Assembly: GCF_000422345.1 (NCBI RefSeq)
Contig: NZ_AULP01000003.1
Location: forward strand, 279,213 to 343,212
Direction of reading: 5' to 3'
Length of the DNA stretch: 64,000 nt
Source: Neomelitea salexigens DSM 19753
Lineage (GTDB): Bacteria > Pseudomonadota > Gammaproteobacteria > Pseudomonadales > Spongiibacteraceae
Part shown: positions 1 to 7,763 of the stretch, one piece after another
How the letters are laid out: every line of letters begins with the position of its first letter
Numbering within the stretch: the stretch's first letter is position 1
Notes under the pieces: model-generated
What the model was told of the DNA's origin: nothing
What the model saw: only the letters and a program-made list of their open reading frames with translations
Database searches by the model: none
Made by a program: the position numbers and the translations under genes

Positions 1-28
1 CCGCGCTATCCAGCTGTGCCACCGGGGC
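1..28 (-). tRNA. Partial tRNA gene (5' half only), isotype unknown
   Basis: Read on the minus strand, the window edge starts with a plausible 7-base acceptor strand (GCCCCGG), then T8-G9, a D stem GCAC/GCGC with one A-C mismatch, and the conserved D-loop GG followed by ATA. The anticodon and T arms lie outside the window, so the isotype cannot be read. A chance match is possible, but the spacing of acceptor, position 8/9 and D arm fits a tRNA. Confidence 0.55.
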
Positions 29-93
29 GAAAAGCGCAGCGGGAGATTCTACTGGCTCTATCAGCGTGGCGCAAAGGCTTCGTCGGCGGTTCG

Positions 94-558
94 TTATTTA
101 ATGAGCGGCTCGCTGTAGCTGTGCTCGATATCCCAAGGGAAGTGTATCCAGGTATCTTGAGCAAATTCGCGGGTGTAGTACTCGGCCAGCGCCATCGCCT
201 GAGGCTTGGCGTAGATGGTGACGAATGTGGCCTTGGGCAGCAGCTCGCGGGCAATTTTTGCAGTGCCTCCGGTATCGACGAGGTCGTCAACCAGCAGATA
301 ACCGTCACCGTCACCTTCCACTGATTTGAGAATACTAATTTCGCCCTGCTTGTCGTGGTCGTAACTGGCGATACACAGGGTGTCGACGACGCGAAGGTTG
401 AGTTCGCGCGCGAGAATGGCGCCCGGTACCAAGCCACCGCGGGCGATACTGATAATGCCTTTCCACGGCGTGGCGGTGAGTTTGCGCGCAAGGTTACGGG
501 TGTCGCGGTGCAGTTCGTCCCAAGTTAGGTAGTACACGGGCGTTTCGCTGGTCGACAT
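94..558 (-). CDS. gpt: Xanthine(-guanine) phosphoribosyltransferase
   Basis: Cytoplasmic purine-salvage enzyme that transfers phosphoribose from PRPP to xanthine or guanine. The 154-residue product has the size of E. coli Gpt and resembles it throughout: WKGII-S-ARGGLVPGA near residue 32, the PRPP-binding loop LLVDDLVDTGGTA at about residues 88-100, and QDTWI near the C-terminus. The ATG at 558 is chosen because the longer upstream reading adds 18 residues with no family counterpart. The gene stands alone, transcribed away from the sigma-54 activator. Confidence 0.93.
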   Translation of the reverse strand: MSTSETPVYYLTWDELHRDTRNLARKLTATPWKGIISIARGGLVPGAILARELNLRVVDTLCIASYDHDKQGEISILKSVEGDGDGYLLVDDLVDTGGTAKIARELLPKATFVTIYAKPQAMALAEYYTREFAQDTWIHFPWDIEHSYSEPLIK

Positions 559-737
559 GCTGAGATCCTGGCTGAGTGTAGGGAAAGGCAGTAGGGCGCG
601 ATTTTGCAGCAAGCGTGGTGCCCGGGCAAGAGCGGAGATGCTTGTGTCAAAATACCGACATGCTGGTGTGGTTATGCTGCCCGGGCTTGGCTATAGTCAA
701 AAAAACGACAACGGCAAACAGAGAAAATGTGGCACCC

Positions 738-2060
738 ATGCCAACGCGCATCCAGTTACTCATCGACGCAGATCCCAATATCATCGCCCACTATCGCCTG
801 TTGTTAGAGGCACTAGACCCAAACCAGCAACGGGTGACCTGCGTTGAGGAGCTGGCACAGGCGAATGCGGTGTTATTGGCCGATGGCGCGAGCCTTGCGC
901 CCGAAGCGCTCGCTGGGCGTCCCTGTTTTTTGGCTGGTGTGCTGGCTCAGCAAGGGCAGTGGCCGAACTGTGTGGCCTGTGTTGACGCTCCGGTATTTGA
1001 TTCCCTGCTAGAGGGCCTGGGGCGCCTGGGGTCGATACTCGGCGGTGCCCCACCGGACATTGATCACGGCTTAGTCGCCAGCAGTCCGGCAATGCAGGAG
1101 TTGACGCGCCTGCTCGCCCAGGTTGCCGATAAATCGGTAACGGTGCTGATTAATGGCCCCTCTGGCGCGGGTAAAGAATTGGTTGCACAGGCGATACACC
1201 GGCTCTCTTCCAGAAGCTCTGGCCCCTTTGTGCCGATCAATTGCGGCGCCATTCCCCGAGAGTTATTAGAATCAGAATTGTTTGGGCATGAGCGCGGCGC
1301 GTTCACTGGCGCGATATCTAGCCGCGCCGGTCGCTTTGAGCTGGCTGACGGCGGCACCTTGTTTCTGGATGAGATTGGCGACATGCCGCTGGACATGCAG
1401 GTGAAGATATTGCGCGCCATTCAGGAGCGCAGCTTTGAGCGTGTTGGTTCCAGTGAGAGCCGCAGCGCTGATGTGCGAATCATTGCCGCGACGCATCGGG
1501 ATTTGCCGGCAATGATCGACGCGGGAGAATTTCGCGAAGACCTTTACTACCGCTTGAACGTTTTCCCGCTGCAGGTTCCTGCCTTGTCCGAACGTAAAGA
1601 GGATATTCCTGCCTTGGTGCGCGACATCATCCGCCAGCTTGCCGACGACGGTTTGGGTACCCTGGCGCTAGCACCGTCGGCAGTCGCTTCTCTGCAGGCT
1701 CATCCTTGGGCGGGCAACGTTCGAGAATTGGCAAATTTGCTGGAGCGGCTGCTGATTATGTACCCCGACAAAGTCGTGGGGCGCCAGGACTTGCCCGAAG
1801 CCTACCGCGGTGCTGAGGAGGTGTGGCAGCCACCGGCGCGCGCTGAGTGGCGCGCGAGCGAGGCGGCAATCGCCGTTGATGAGCTTCCTGTTGAGGGCGT
1901 ATCACTCAAGGAAGAAGTGGCTGACTTTGAGCAGCGACGGATTCAACAGGCCCTTCGTGCGGCAGATCATGTTGTGAGCCGGGCGGCGCAGCTGCTTGGA
2001 TTGCGGCGAACCACGTTGATTGAAAAAATGCGCAAGTACGGTATGTCTGCCGACGTTTAA
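738..2060 (+). CDS. FleQ/FlrA-type sigma-54-dependent transcriptional activator
   Basis: Predicted bacterial enhancer-binding protein of 440 residues. The first ~105 residues are a short, divergent receiver-like domain. A full AAA+ domain follows: Walker A GPSGAGKE at 140-147, the sigma-54-contacting GAFTGA loop at 187-192, and Walker B LFLDE near 208-212. A Fis-type helix-turn-helix ends the protein (RAAQLLGLRRTTLIEKMRKYG), almost as in Pseudomonas FleQ. The residues that bind c-di-GMP in FleQ (LFRS, the RN after KExxx, and ExxxR) appear replaced by IDHG, QA and DxxxQ. The ATG at 738 is where the receiver-like homology begins. No flagellar genes are visible, so its targets are unknown; the cellulose locus is one candidate. 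Confidence 0.82.
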   Translation: MPTRIQLLIDADPNIIAHYRLLLEALDPNQQRVTCVEELAQANAVLLADGASLAPEALAGRPCFLAGVLAQQGQWPNCVACVDAPVFDSLLEGLGRLGSILGGAPPDIDHGLVASSPAMQELTRLLAQVADKSVTVLINGPSGAGKELVAQAIHRLSSRSSGPFVPINCGAIPRELLESELFGHERGAFTGAISSRAGRFELADGGTLFLDEIGDMPLDMQVKILRAIQERSFERVGSSESRSADVRIIAATHRDLPAMIDAGEFREDLYYRLNVFPLQVPALSERKEDIPALVRDIIRQLADDGLGTLALAPSAVASLQAHPWAGNVRELANLLERLLIMYPDKVVGRQDLPEAYRGAEEVWQPPARAEWRASEAAIAVDELPVEGVSLKEEVADFEQRRIQQALRAADHVVSRAAQLLGLRRTTLIEKMRKYGMSADV

Positions 2061-2452
2061 CAGCCGCCGAACAGTTCAATCCAGTTACCGTCAGGGTCGC
2101 AAACAAAGGCGAAGCCGATGTTTTCGGCAAAGCGGGTAACATCGACGGCAATCCCGACGTTGGCCTCTTTGAGTTGGGCGATAACGCTATTTAGGTCGGC
2201 GACGCCAAAGCTGATGTAGCGATAGCCACAGGCAGCGTGGCCACCCCCAGGAATACATTGCTCGGGCGTTTCGTCACCGTAGTTCACCAGCTTGATGACG
2301 GCCGTGCCCAATCGGTAGCGGTGCATTGTTCCGCCGGGGAAGTCGAGCTTGCCCTCGAAGGCCAAGCCAAGGGTGTCGCCATAGAAGTGACACATGGTGT
2401 CGATGTTGTGAGTGACGATGCCGACTTCTATTGTTTCGCTAAGTGCTGTCAT
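2057..2452 (-). CDS. VOC (glyoxalase/bleomycin-resistance) family protein
   Basis: A 131-residue single-domain vicinal-oxygen-chelate protein. It has the opening strand with VTHNIDTMCHFYGDTLGL, a central GYRYISFGVADL strand, and a closing CDPDGNWIELFG, the usual end of a metal-binding VOC half with a Glu ligand. The family includes lyases, dioxygenases and resistance proteins; the substrate cannot be read from sequence. The start at 2452 is preceded by GAGGCG at good spacing. Its stop overlaps the stop of the convergent sigma-54 activator by four bases. Confidence 0.8.
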   Translation of the reverse strand: MTALSETIEVGIVTHNIDTMCHFYGDTLGLAFEGKLDFPGGTMHRYRLGTAVIKLVNYGDETPEQCIPGGGHAACGYRYISFGVADLNSVIAQLKEANVGIAVDVTRFAENIGFAFVCDPDGNWIELFGGC

Positions 2453-2544
2453 GTGAGACGCCTCGATCTTTTTCTTTCAGGCTACCAGAGCGCCTGTACT
2501 GACGGCAGGCTTAGCTGGCAAATCTTCATAACAGTTTGAACTGC

Positions 2545-2904
2545 TTAACCACCAGCAAGTTTGACGGTGTAGCCGCGTTCTTCCAGTAGGCGCTTCAGGG
2601 CTTGGCGCTGATCCCCCTGGAACTCTAGTTGTCCATCCTTTACCGCGCCGCCAATACTGAGCTTTTGTTTTAACTCCTTGCCGAGCTTTTTCAGGGCGGT
2701 ATCGTCTAGCGGTATGCCGCTGACAATACTCACGCCCTTGCCTTTGCGGCCTTTGGTTTCTCGACGAATACGCACAATGCCATCGCCGCTGCGGGCGCTG
2801 CGTTCAGCGTCGGCGGTGATATCTTTGCAGCGACACTGTTGTTGGACTTCTCCACATTGTGGACACATCCGGCCTTGGTCTGTGGAGTAGACGATACGTG
2901 ACAT
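2545..2904 (-). CDS. yciH: SUI1/YciH family translation factor
   Basis: A 119-residue homologue of E. coli YciH, the bacterial relative of eukaryotic eIF1 (SUI1), thought to act on initiation fidelity at the ribosome. The N-terminus has a cysteine cluster (C14, C17, C24, C26) that may bind zinc. The SUI1 fold follows, with GVSIVSGIPLDD, the basic KKLGKELKQKLSIGGAVKDG segment and the final LEERGYTVKLAGG. It runs opposite to slyX, sharing a 95-base intergenic region. Confidence 0.9.
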   Translation of the reverse strand: MSRIVYSTDQGRMCPQCGEVQQQCRCKDITADAERSARSGDGIVRIRRETKGRKGKGVSIVSGIPLDDTALKKLGKELKQKLSIGGAVKDGQLEFQGDQRQALKRLLEERGYTVKLAGG

Positions 2905-2942
2905 AAAGAGGGTTCACTCGAAAAATTCTGGTGCAAAAAAAG

Positions 2943-2948
2943 TATAAT
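2943..2948 (+). promoter_or_regulatory. Candidate -10 element upstream of slyX
   Basis: A perfect TATAAT lies about 50 bases before the slyX start codon in the A-rich yciH-slyX intergenic region. No good -35 hexamer is seen at 16-18 bases spacing, so this is a weak promoter call. Confidence 0.35.
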
Positions 2949-2999
2949 AACCGGCTAGGGCGGTATAGTAGCGCTCGATTTTTTCAGGAGCTTGCAACG

Positions 3000-3236
3000 A
3001 TGTCCAGTCGCGAAACAGAGCAGCTAGTGGAGCTGCAAACTCAGTTGGCCTATCAGGAAGACTTACTCAATGCGCTCAACGACAGGGTAAGTGAACAGGA
3101 CGGTGAACTGCGTATCTTGCGACAGCAACTGCGCCAATTGGCGCAAGCCAGTCGTGTAATGCGCGAAACGATGGAGGAGCAGGGCTTGGCTGAGCCCGGC
3201 TTTGCGGCGGAAATAGAGAAGCCGCCGCACTATTAA
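3000..3236 (+). CDS. slyX: SlyX family coiled-coil protein
   Basis: A 78-residue protein that is almost all coiled coil (LVELQTQLAYQEDLLNALNDRV, continuing to LRQQLRQLAQ) and ends in the family's diagnostic PPHY. SlyX function is not established. The ATG at 3000 is chosen over an upstream in-frame start because it has CAGGAG at 2985-2990 and fits family length. Confidence 0.92.
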   Translation: MSSRETEQLVELQTQLAYQEDLLNALNDRVSEQDGELRILRQQLRQLAQASRVMRETMEEQGLAEPGFAAEIEKPPHY

Positions 3237-3253
3237 CTCGGTGGTAGCGGGCG

Positions 3254-3646
3254 CTAATCGACGACGGAAACTTCCTCGGCCTGCGGCCCCTTTTCGCCCT
3301 CACTGAGCACAAACTCTACGAGTTGTCCTTCCATCAGACTGCGACGGCCTCGGCCCTTGCCGCGGATTGAGCGAAAGTGAACGAATACATCGTCACCACC
3401 CTCACGAGTGATAAAACCATAGCCCTTGCTGACGTTGAACCATTTTACGGTACCGCGCTCTCGCTTGCTGCCTAGAGCGTCAATGATGCCGGGTAGTCGT
3501 GGAGAGAGCAGCATGGCAAATAGCAGTGCTGCAAATACAAGAGCGGCTGGTAGCGCTGCCAGGCTAGCCAGCCCCAATTTGGAGAGAGAAAATACCGTCA
3601 GTGCGCTGAGCACAGCAGAAATAATAATTCTTAGAATTAACAACAT
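3254..3646 (-). CDS. Membrane-anchored cold-shock-domain protein
   Basis: A 130-residue protein with two predicted membrane helices in the first ~55 residues ([17 protein letters not shown] and [17 protein letters not shown]), a short linker, then a cold-shock domain. The domain keeps both RNA-binding motifs: RNP1-like KGYGFI and RNP2-like VFVHF. It closely matches the free cold-shock protein encoded at 7285-7494. The ATG at 3646 is preferred; a TTG at 3676 would add ten hydrophobic residues, and neither has a clear ribosome-binding site. It probably presents a nucleic-acid-binding domain at the inner face of the membrane; the role is unknown. Confidence 0.8.
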   Translation of the reverse strand: MLLILRIIISAVLSALTVFSLSKLGLASLAALPAALVFAALLFAMLLSPRLPGIIDALGSKRERGTVKWFNVSKGYGFITREGGDDVFVHFRSIRGKGRGRRSLMEGQLVEFVLSEGEKGPQAEEVSVVD

Positions 3647-3733
3647 AACAATACAAAACCAAAAATAAATAAACAAAACAAGGGATTAAGGGCCGGCAAT
3701 ATCGGCCGCAGCCGGCGGAGTATAGCACTCCAA

Positions 3734-4570
3734 TTACAGTTCGTCGCCGTGCAGCGTACTGAGCTTGAAGCGGCGTGACAGCAACCAATCGGTAACGCGG
3801 TTGGGCAACTTACTGAGTGAATACAGCCGCCGATGTCCGTTAGCAACGCCTACATAGGCGGGGCAGCGTGATCGTTGGCTGGCGTCGAAGATACGCTTGG
3901 CAACGTCGTCGGCATCACTCGCGTTTTGCTGGGACAGGCTTGCTCGCTCGGCAATGGCTTGTTGCAGTGGCTGGTAGGGCCCCTGCGTTTGCTGTGGCGT
4001 CAATTCAGATTCGGCGCGTTCAGCGAATTTAGACCGGATGGCGCCCGCTCTAACCACCATCACCCGAATGCCAAAGGGCGCTAATTCCATGCGCATGGCA
4101 TCGCTTAAAGCGTGCAAGGCGGCTTTGCTGGCGCAGTAGCTGCCGGCAAAGGGTGTCACCAAACTTGCTGACACACTGCCGATGTTTACAACCGTACTCC
4201 CGCGCTTTAATGACTGGCGTGCAGACTGAACAAGCTCGAGCGGCGCGATGCTATTGGTTTGGAATTGCTCGGCGAGTTTTTGTGGGCTGATTTCCAGCAT
4301 CGGCCCCATCAGGCCAAAGCCCGCGTTATTAATGAGTAGATCAATCTGGCCGAACTCCTCGTGCAGCTGAGTGCAAAGCGTGCGGATGTGCTCGGGGTCA
4401 TTAAGGTCTAAAGCGCGCTTGTGAAGGCGGGGGTGTTCCAGCGTAATCGATTCGGGCCTGCGGGCGGTGGCAACCACGTGGTAGCCGCGAGCAAGGCCCT
4501 GTTCGGCAAGTGCTTTTCCCAAGCCGCTTGAGCAGCCGGTAATCAGCGCTAACTTAAATGAATCTGTCAT
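3734..4570 (-). CDS. Short-chain dehydrogenase/reductase (SDR)
   Basis: A 278-residue classical SDR that should reduce or oxidise a carbonyl/hydroxyl group using NAD(P)H. It shows the cofactor motif TGCSSGLG at 11-18, NNAG at 81-84, catalytic Ser near 132, and the YxxxK pair Y145/K149 in SYCASK. An Arg pair after the second strand (ATARRPE) hints at NADP preference. The ATG at 4570 follows GGAGC at good spacing. Substrate unknown; it diverges from the histidine kinase gene. Confidence 0.87.
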   Translation of the reverse strand: MTDSFKLALITGCSSGLGKALAEQGLARGYHVVATARRPESITLEHPRLHKRALDLNDPEHIRTLCTQLHEEFGQIDLLINNAGFGLMGPMLEISPQKLAEQFQTNSIAPLELVQSARQSLKRGSTVVNIGSVSASLVTPFAGSYCASKAALHALSDAMRMELAPFGIRVMVVRAGAIRSKFAERAESELTPQQTQGPYQPLQQAIAERASLSQQNASDADDVAKRIFDASQRSRCPAYVGVANGHRRLYSLSKLPNRVTDWLLSRRFKLSTLHGDEL

Positions 4571-4724
4571 GGCAACGCTCCATATGCGGGGTGTTTCATC
4601 GCGGTAAGTCACAGGCCTACGTTAGTGGAACTACGCATTTTTATGCCCCGCGTGCTGGGAGATGATGCGCTATATTCATGGGTGTTGGCAACGATGAGCC
4701 TTCAGCAAATCAGGGAGGGGTGAT

Positions 4725-7295
4725 ATGCGTGCAAGCACCACTGCGCGTCGGTATGTTGTACGCCGTTGTGCCTTTCGCTTGGTGTGGTTGGCGCTGTTGA
4801 CGACAAGCCTGGCCGTAGGAAACGCAAGGGCTGAAATTACTGGATTCATAGAGCGCCCCGTCCCGTTTGCTGAGGCCTTGGCAGAAGTCGACTATTTACT
4901 TGACCACGGTGCGGTCGTACCGCGTTTCTTCGACTTGCTGGAAAATTCCGATCTCGCCGCTTTTCAGGCCCTTCAGCAGCAAATGAGCCAGGCGCTGCCC
5001 CCATTGGCAACACTACAATCGCTCGGGGGAGAGCAACAAGCCCTGCTATCGCTGCAATCTATTGTGTCCGCTTACTCGGCTTACAAGGTGGGGAATGTCG
5101 GTGCCGTTCCACTTAATGCTGAATTGGATCAGCGCATTGTTATCGATGCGCTCAGCAGGCTGCAAGGTCAATTAGTTGCACAGATCGCGCGGGATGAAAA
5201 ACGCTGGCAGAGCGCGCAACGCAGCCGTCTGTTGTTGCTATTCGGATTGGTGGTGATCATATCCGCGGCTGCAGTGCTGGCAGTGCTGCTGTCGCGGCGT
5301 CAGCGCACGGTCTCGGCCTTGAAGGCCAATGTTGAAACGGAGGTATTGCGCCGCCAGACCCTGATGGCATCCATTCCTGGTGCGGTGTTGATATGCGACG
5401 CGCAAGGGATGTTGATTGCCGCGAGCGAAACCGCATCCAAGCTATTGGGCTACCGGAATGCCGCATTGATCAAGCGTTCTCTGCGCAGCTTGTTTGCACC
5501 GCGATTCGAACACAAATATGAGTTTCTGATGGAGTCCTCGTCAGAGCAGGATGCCAGCTTTAAAGGCATCGAGTTGATGTTGATGAGTCATTCCGGCAGT
5601 GAAGTGGCAGTTGAGCTATACCCCGGTTGGTACACCGATGCAGACGGCAGCCGTCGCCTGTTGTTATTGATTCGCGACATGAGTGATCAGTACTTGATGC
5701 ACGAACAATATCAGCATAGCCAGCAGCGTTTTGATCTGGCGGTTATGGCCTCTCACGACGCCATATGGGATTGGGATTTGCTCGCAAAGGAGGTGTACTT
5801 AAGCCCTGCGTGGCTGAAAATGGTCGGGCTGTCTCGCTGCAACGAGCGCGACGGTTTACGCGTGCTGATGAACAGTATTCCGGAAGCGGATCAGCAACGG
5901 CTGAATCCGGAATTCATCGCGTTTTTGAAGAGTGATGACAAGCTGTTTTCTGGGGAGCACAAGATACGTCGTCGTGACGGCTCCGTGCTTGAGGTGAGTT
6001 TTCAGGCGGCCGTGCAGCGCGATTCTGAGGGACGCGTTGTGCGTATGGTGGGCGTTCAATCGGATATCAGCGCGGCGAAGCAGGCAGAGCGACAGCTGCT
6101 TGCTGACAAGCATGGGCTTGAAGATCGCTTGCGGTTGCAAAGCATGCAACTCGAAGAAGCGAATCAGCGGGCAGAACAGGTCAGTAATGCTAAATCGGCC
6201 TTTTTGTCGGTAATGGGACATGAGTTTCGTACCCCGATGAATGCTGTGGTGGGTATGACTGACCTATTGTCAAAGTCGGCCTTGAACCGCGAGCAGCGGA
6301 TGATGCTCGATACCATTCGCCGTTCCTCACAGAGTTTATTGGCAACCCTCGACAACATTATCGACTACTCACTGCTTGAAACCGGTGACGTCACATTAGA
6401 GGAAGAGAATGTTCAGCTGTGGGATTACCTAGAGGGAGTCGCCTTGGCGGTAGCGCCAATGGTGGCGCGGAATCAGCAGCAGTTTCTGTTGCGCATCGAT
6501 CCGCGGTTGCCGGAGCAATTATTTACCGACCCCATTCGCTTGCGGCAGTTACTGTTAGTGTTGCTTGAGAATGCGGTTAAGTTTTCTGTTTACAGTACGC
6601 CGAGAGGGATTATTGAGCTGCAAGTGCGTCCTGCCAGCGACGTAGAGCGGCAGTACTACGACTGGGCTGAACTTGTCTTTGAAGTTCACGACAACGGTGT
6701 GGGGATTCCTGAGCAGGGTAGTCGTGACTTGTTTCGGCCCTTTGTGCAGGCAGAAAATTCTCGAAACCGTCGTTTTGGCGGGGTGGGTTTGGGACTGGCT
6801 GTCGCCGAAAAACTCGTGTCTCTGATGCGTGGGCATATCCTGGTGAGTAGTGCCGACGATGCCGGTAGCTGCTTCTCGGTGCTGTTACCCGCGCAACAGC
6901 TGGAATTGAATCATGCGGATGTCGACGCCGCGGGCCTGCCGATTGTCGCGCTGGTCAGTGATGAGCGTTTGCGCTTATCGCTGTCGGCAGCGCTGAGCCG
7001 GCGCGGCTGGCGTGCACATTTCGTTACCGATGTTCACGGCCTGCAAAAACAATTGGCCAAAATGCCAAGCGACTCGCCGCAGTTGGTAATTAGTGAGCGA
7101 CGTGAGGCCTGCTTGGAAGCGTTGGACACGGTTATTTATCTGCGAGAGCGGCCTGAGCGCGAAGAGTCGCTGCCGGCGGCGAGTGAGCGCGTTGTATTAA
7201 CTAACCCACTGTTGCCATCGCAACTTTATCGCGCCATTGATGCCGCTATATCGTCGGAGCAGGACTCTGCCGCAGCGGTCAAGCTCAGACCTTGA
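4725..7295 (+). CDS. PAS-domain sensor histidine kinase with degenerate C-terminal receiver
   Basis: An 856-residue inner-membrane kinase. Order: signal peptide ending near ARA (~37), a mostly helical periplasmic region, a membrane helix at ~170-190, two PAS domains (~210-320 and ~335-455), a coiled coil, then HisKA with GHEFRTPMN (phospho-accepting His499). The HATPase domain has NAVKF, DNGVGIP and GVGLGLAV. The last ~120 residues look like a receiver fold ([23 protein letters not shown]) but the expected phosphorylatable Asp position reads ISERREA. A GGAGGGG ribosome site precedes the ATG. No cognate regulator is adjacent. The last 11 bases overlap the convergent cold-shock gene. Confidence 0.85.
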   Translation: MRASTTARRYVVRRCAFRLVWLALLTTSLAVGNARAEITGFIERPVPFAEALAEVDYLLDHGAVVPRFFDLLENSDLAAFQALQQQMSQALPPLATLQSLGGEQQALLSLQSIVSAYSAYKVGNVGAVPLNAELDQRIVIDALSRLQGQLVAQIARDEKRWQSAQRSRLLLLFGLVVIISAAAVLAVLLSRRQRTVSALKANVETEVLRRQTLMASIPGAVLICDAQGMLIAASETASKLLGYRNAALIKRSLRSLFAPRFEHKYEFLMESSSEQDASFKGIELMLMSHSGSEVAVELYPGWYTDADGSRRLLLLIRDMSDQYLMHEQYQHSQQRFDLAVMASHDAIWDWDLLAKEVYLSPAWLKMVGLSRCNERDGLRVLMNSIPEADQQRLNPEFIAFLKSDDKLFSGEHKIRRRDGSVLEVSFQAAVQRDSEGRVVRMVGVQSDISAAKQAERQLLADKHGLEDRLRLQSMQLEEANQRAEQVSNAKSAFLSVMGHEFRTPMNAVVGMTDLLSKSALNREQRMMLDTIRRSSQSLLATLDNIIDYSLLETGDVTLEEENVQLWDYLEGVALAVAPMVARNQQQFLLRIDPRLPEQLFTDPIRLRQLLLVLLENAVKFSVYSTPRGIIELQVRPASDVERQYYDWAELVFEVHDNGVGIPEQGSRDLFRPFVQAENSRNRRFGGVGLGLAVAEKLVSLMRGHILVSSADDAGSCFSVLLPAQQLELNHADVDAAGLPIVALVSDERLRLSLSAALSRRGWRAHFVTDVHGLQKQLAKMPSDSPQLVISERREACLEALDTVIYLRERPEREESLPAASERVVLTNPLLPSQLYRAIDAAISSEQDSAAAVKLRP

Positions 7296-7494
7296 GCACG
7301 TCGTCGGCTTGCAGACCCTTGGGGCCTTCTACAAGTTTGAACTCGACATTCTGGCCTTCGTCCAAAGTGCGATAGCCGTCCCCCTGAATAGAGCGAAAGT
7401 GGACAAAAACGTCCTCGCCCTCGTTTCGGGTAATAAAGCCAAACCCTTTGGCGTTATTAAACCATTTCACTGTGCCAGTTACGCGGTCGCTCAT
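7285..7494 (-). CDS. Cold-shock protein, CspA family
   Basis: A 69-residue single cold-shock domain that binds single-stranded RNA or DNA and probably acts as an RNA chaperone. It starts [15 protein letters not shown] (RNP1) and has DVFVHF (RNP2), with the usual family length. AGAGG lies seven bases before the ATG. A 269-base leader separates it from the upstream valS stop on the same strand, consistent with its own promoter and a long 5' untranslated region, as is typical of the family. Confidence 0.93.
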   Translation of the reverse strand: MSDRVTGTVKWFNNAKGFGFITRNEGEDVFVHFRSIQGDGYRTLDEGQNVEFKLVEGPKGLQADDVLKV

Positions 7495-7717
7495 TGCTTA
7501 TCCTCTTTGTCGCAGTCGGGTCGCATAAAGGTGCTTTCGGTCGGGCGGCGAGATAATTGCCACCAGTCCGGGAAAAAGAGATAGGAAGCGGGCAGAGCGG
7601 TCTGCTTCGGGGCGGGGAGCCGGGCTTGCCGGTTGTCAGCGAAACGAGAAAACATCACAGTTGGGCGAATAGCGCTGCCGATATTGCTGTTAACTATAAC
7701 GACTCTAGCGCCGTTGT

Positions 7718-7753
7718 CCATGCTTTGGCCCATTCATTTGGATCAAAGCATGG
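7718..7753 (-). other. Stem-loop after valS
   Basis: A perfect 10-base inverted repeat (CCATGCTTTG ... CAAAGCATGG) with a 16-base loop begins 11 bases after the valS stop. No T-run follows, so it is not a classical intrinsic terminator. It may protect the valS transcript end or mark a processing site. Confidence 0.45.
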
Positions 7754-7763
7754 CAATGAGACG

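Noticed and set aside
738..2060. Calling the sigma-54 activator simply fleQ, the flagellar master regulator
   Set aside because: No flagellar genes are visible and the c-di-GMP residues differ, so the symbol would imply a role the sequence does not support.
3700..3733. GCCGGC-containing inverted repeat after the SDR gene as a terminator
   Set aside because: Several alternative short stems exist and no proper T-run follows directly, so the call is not secure.
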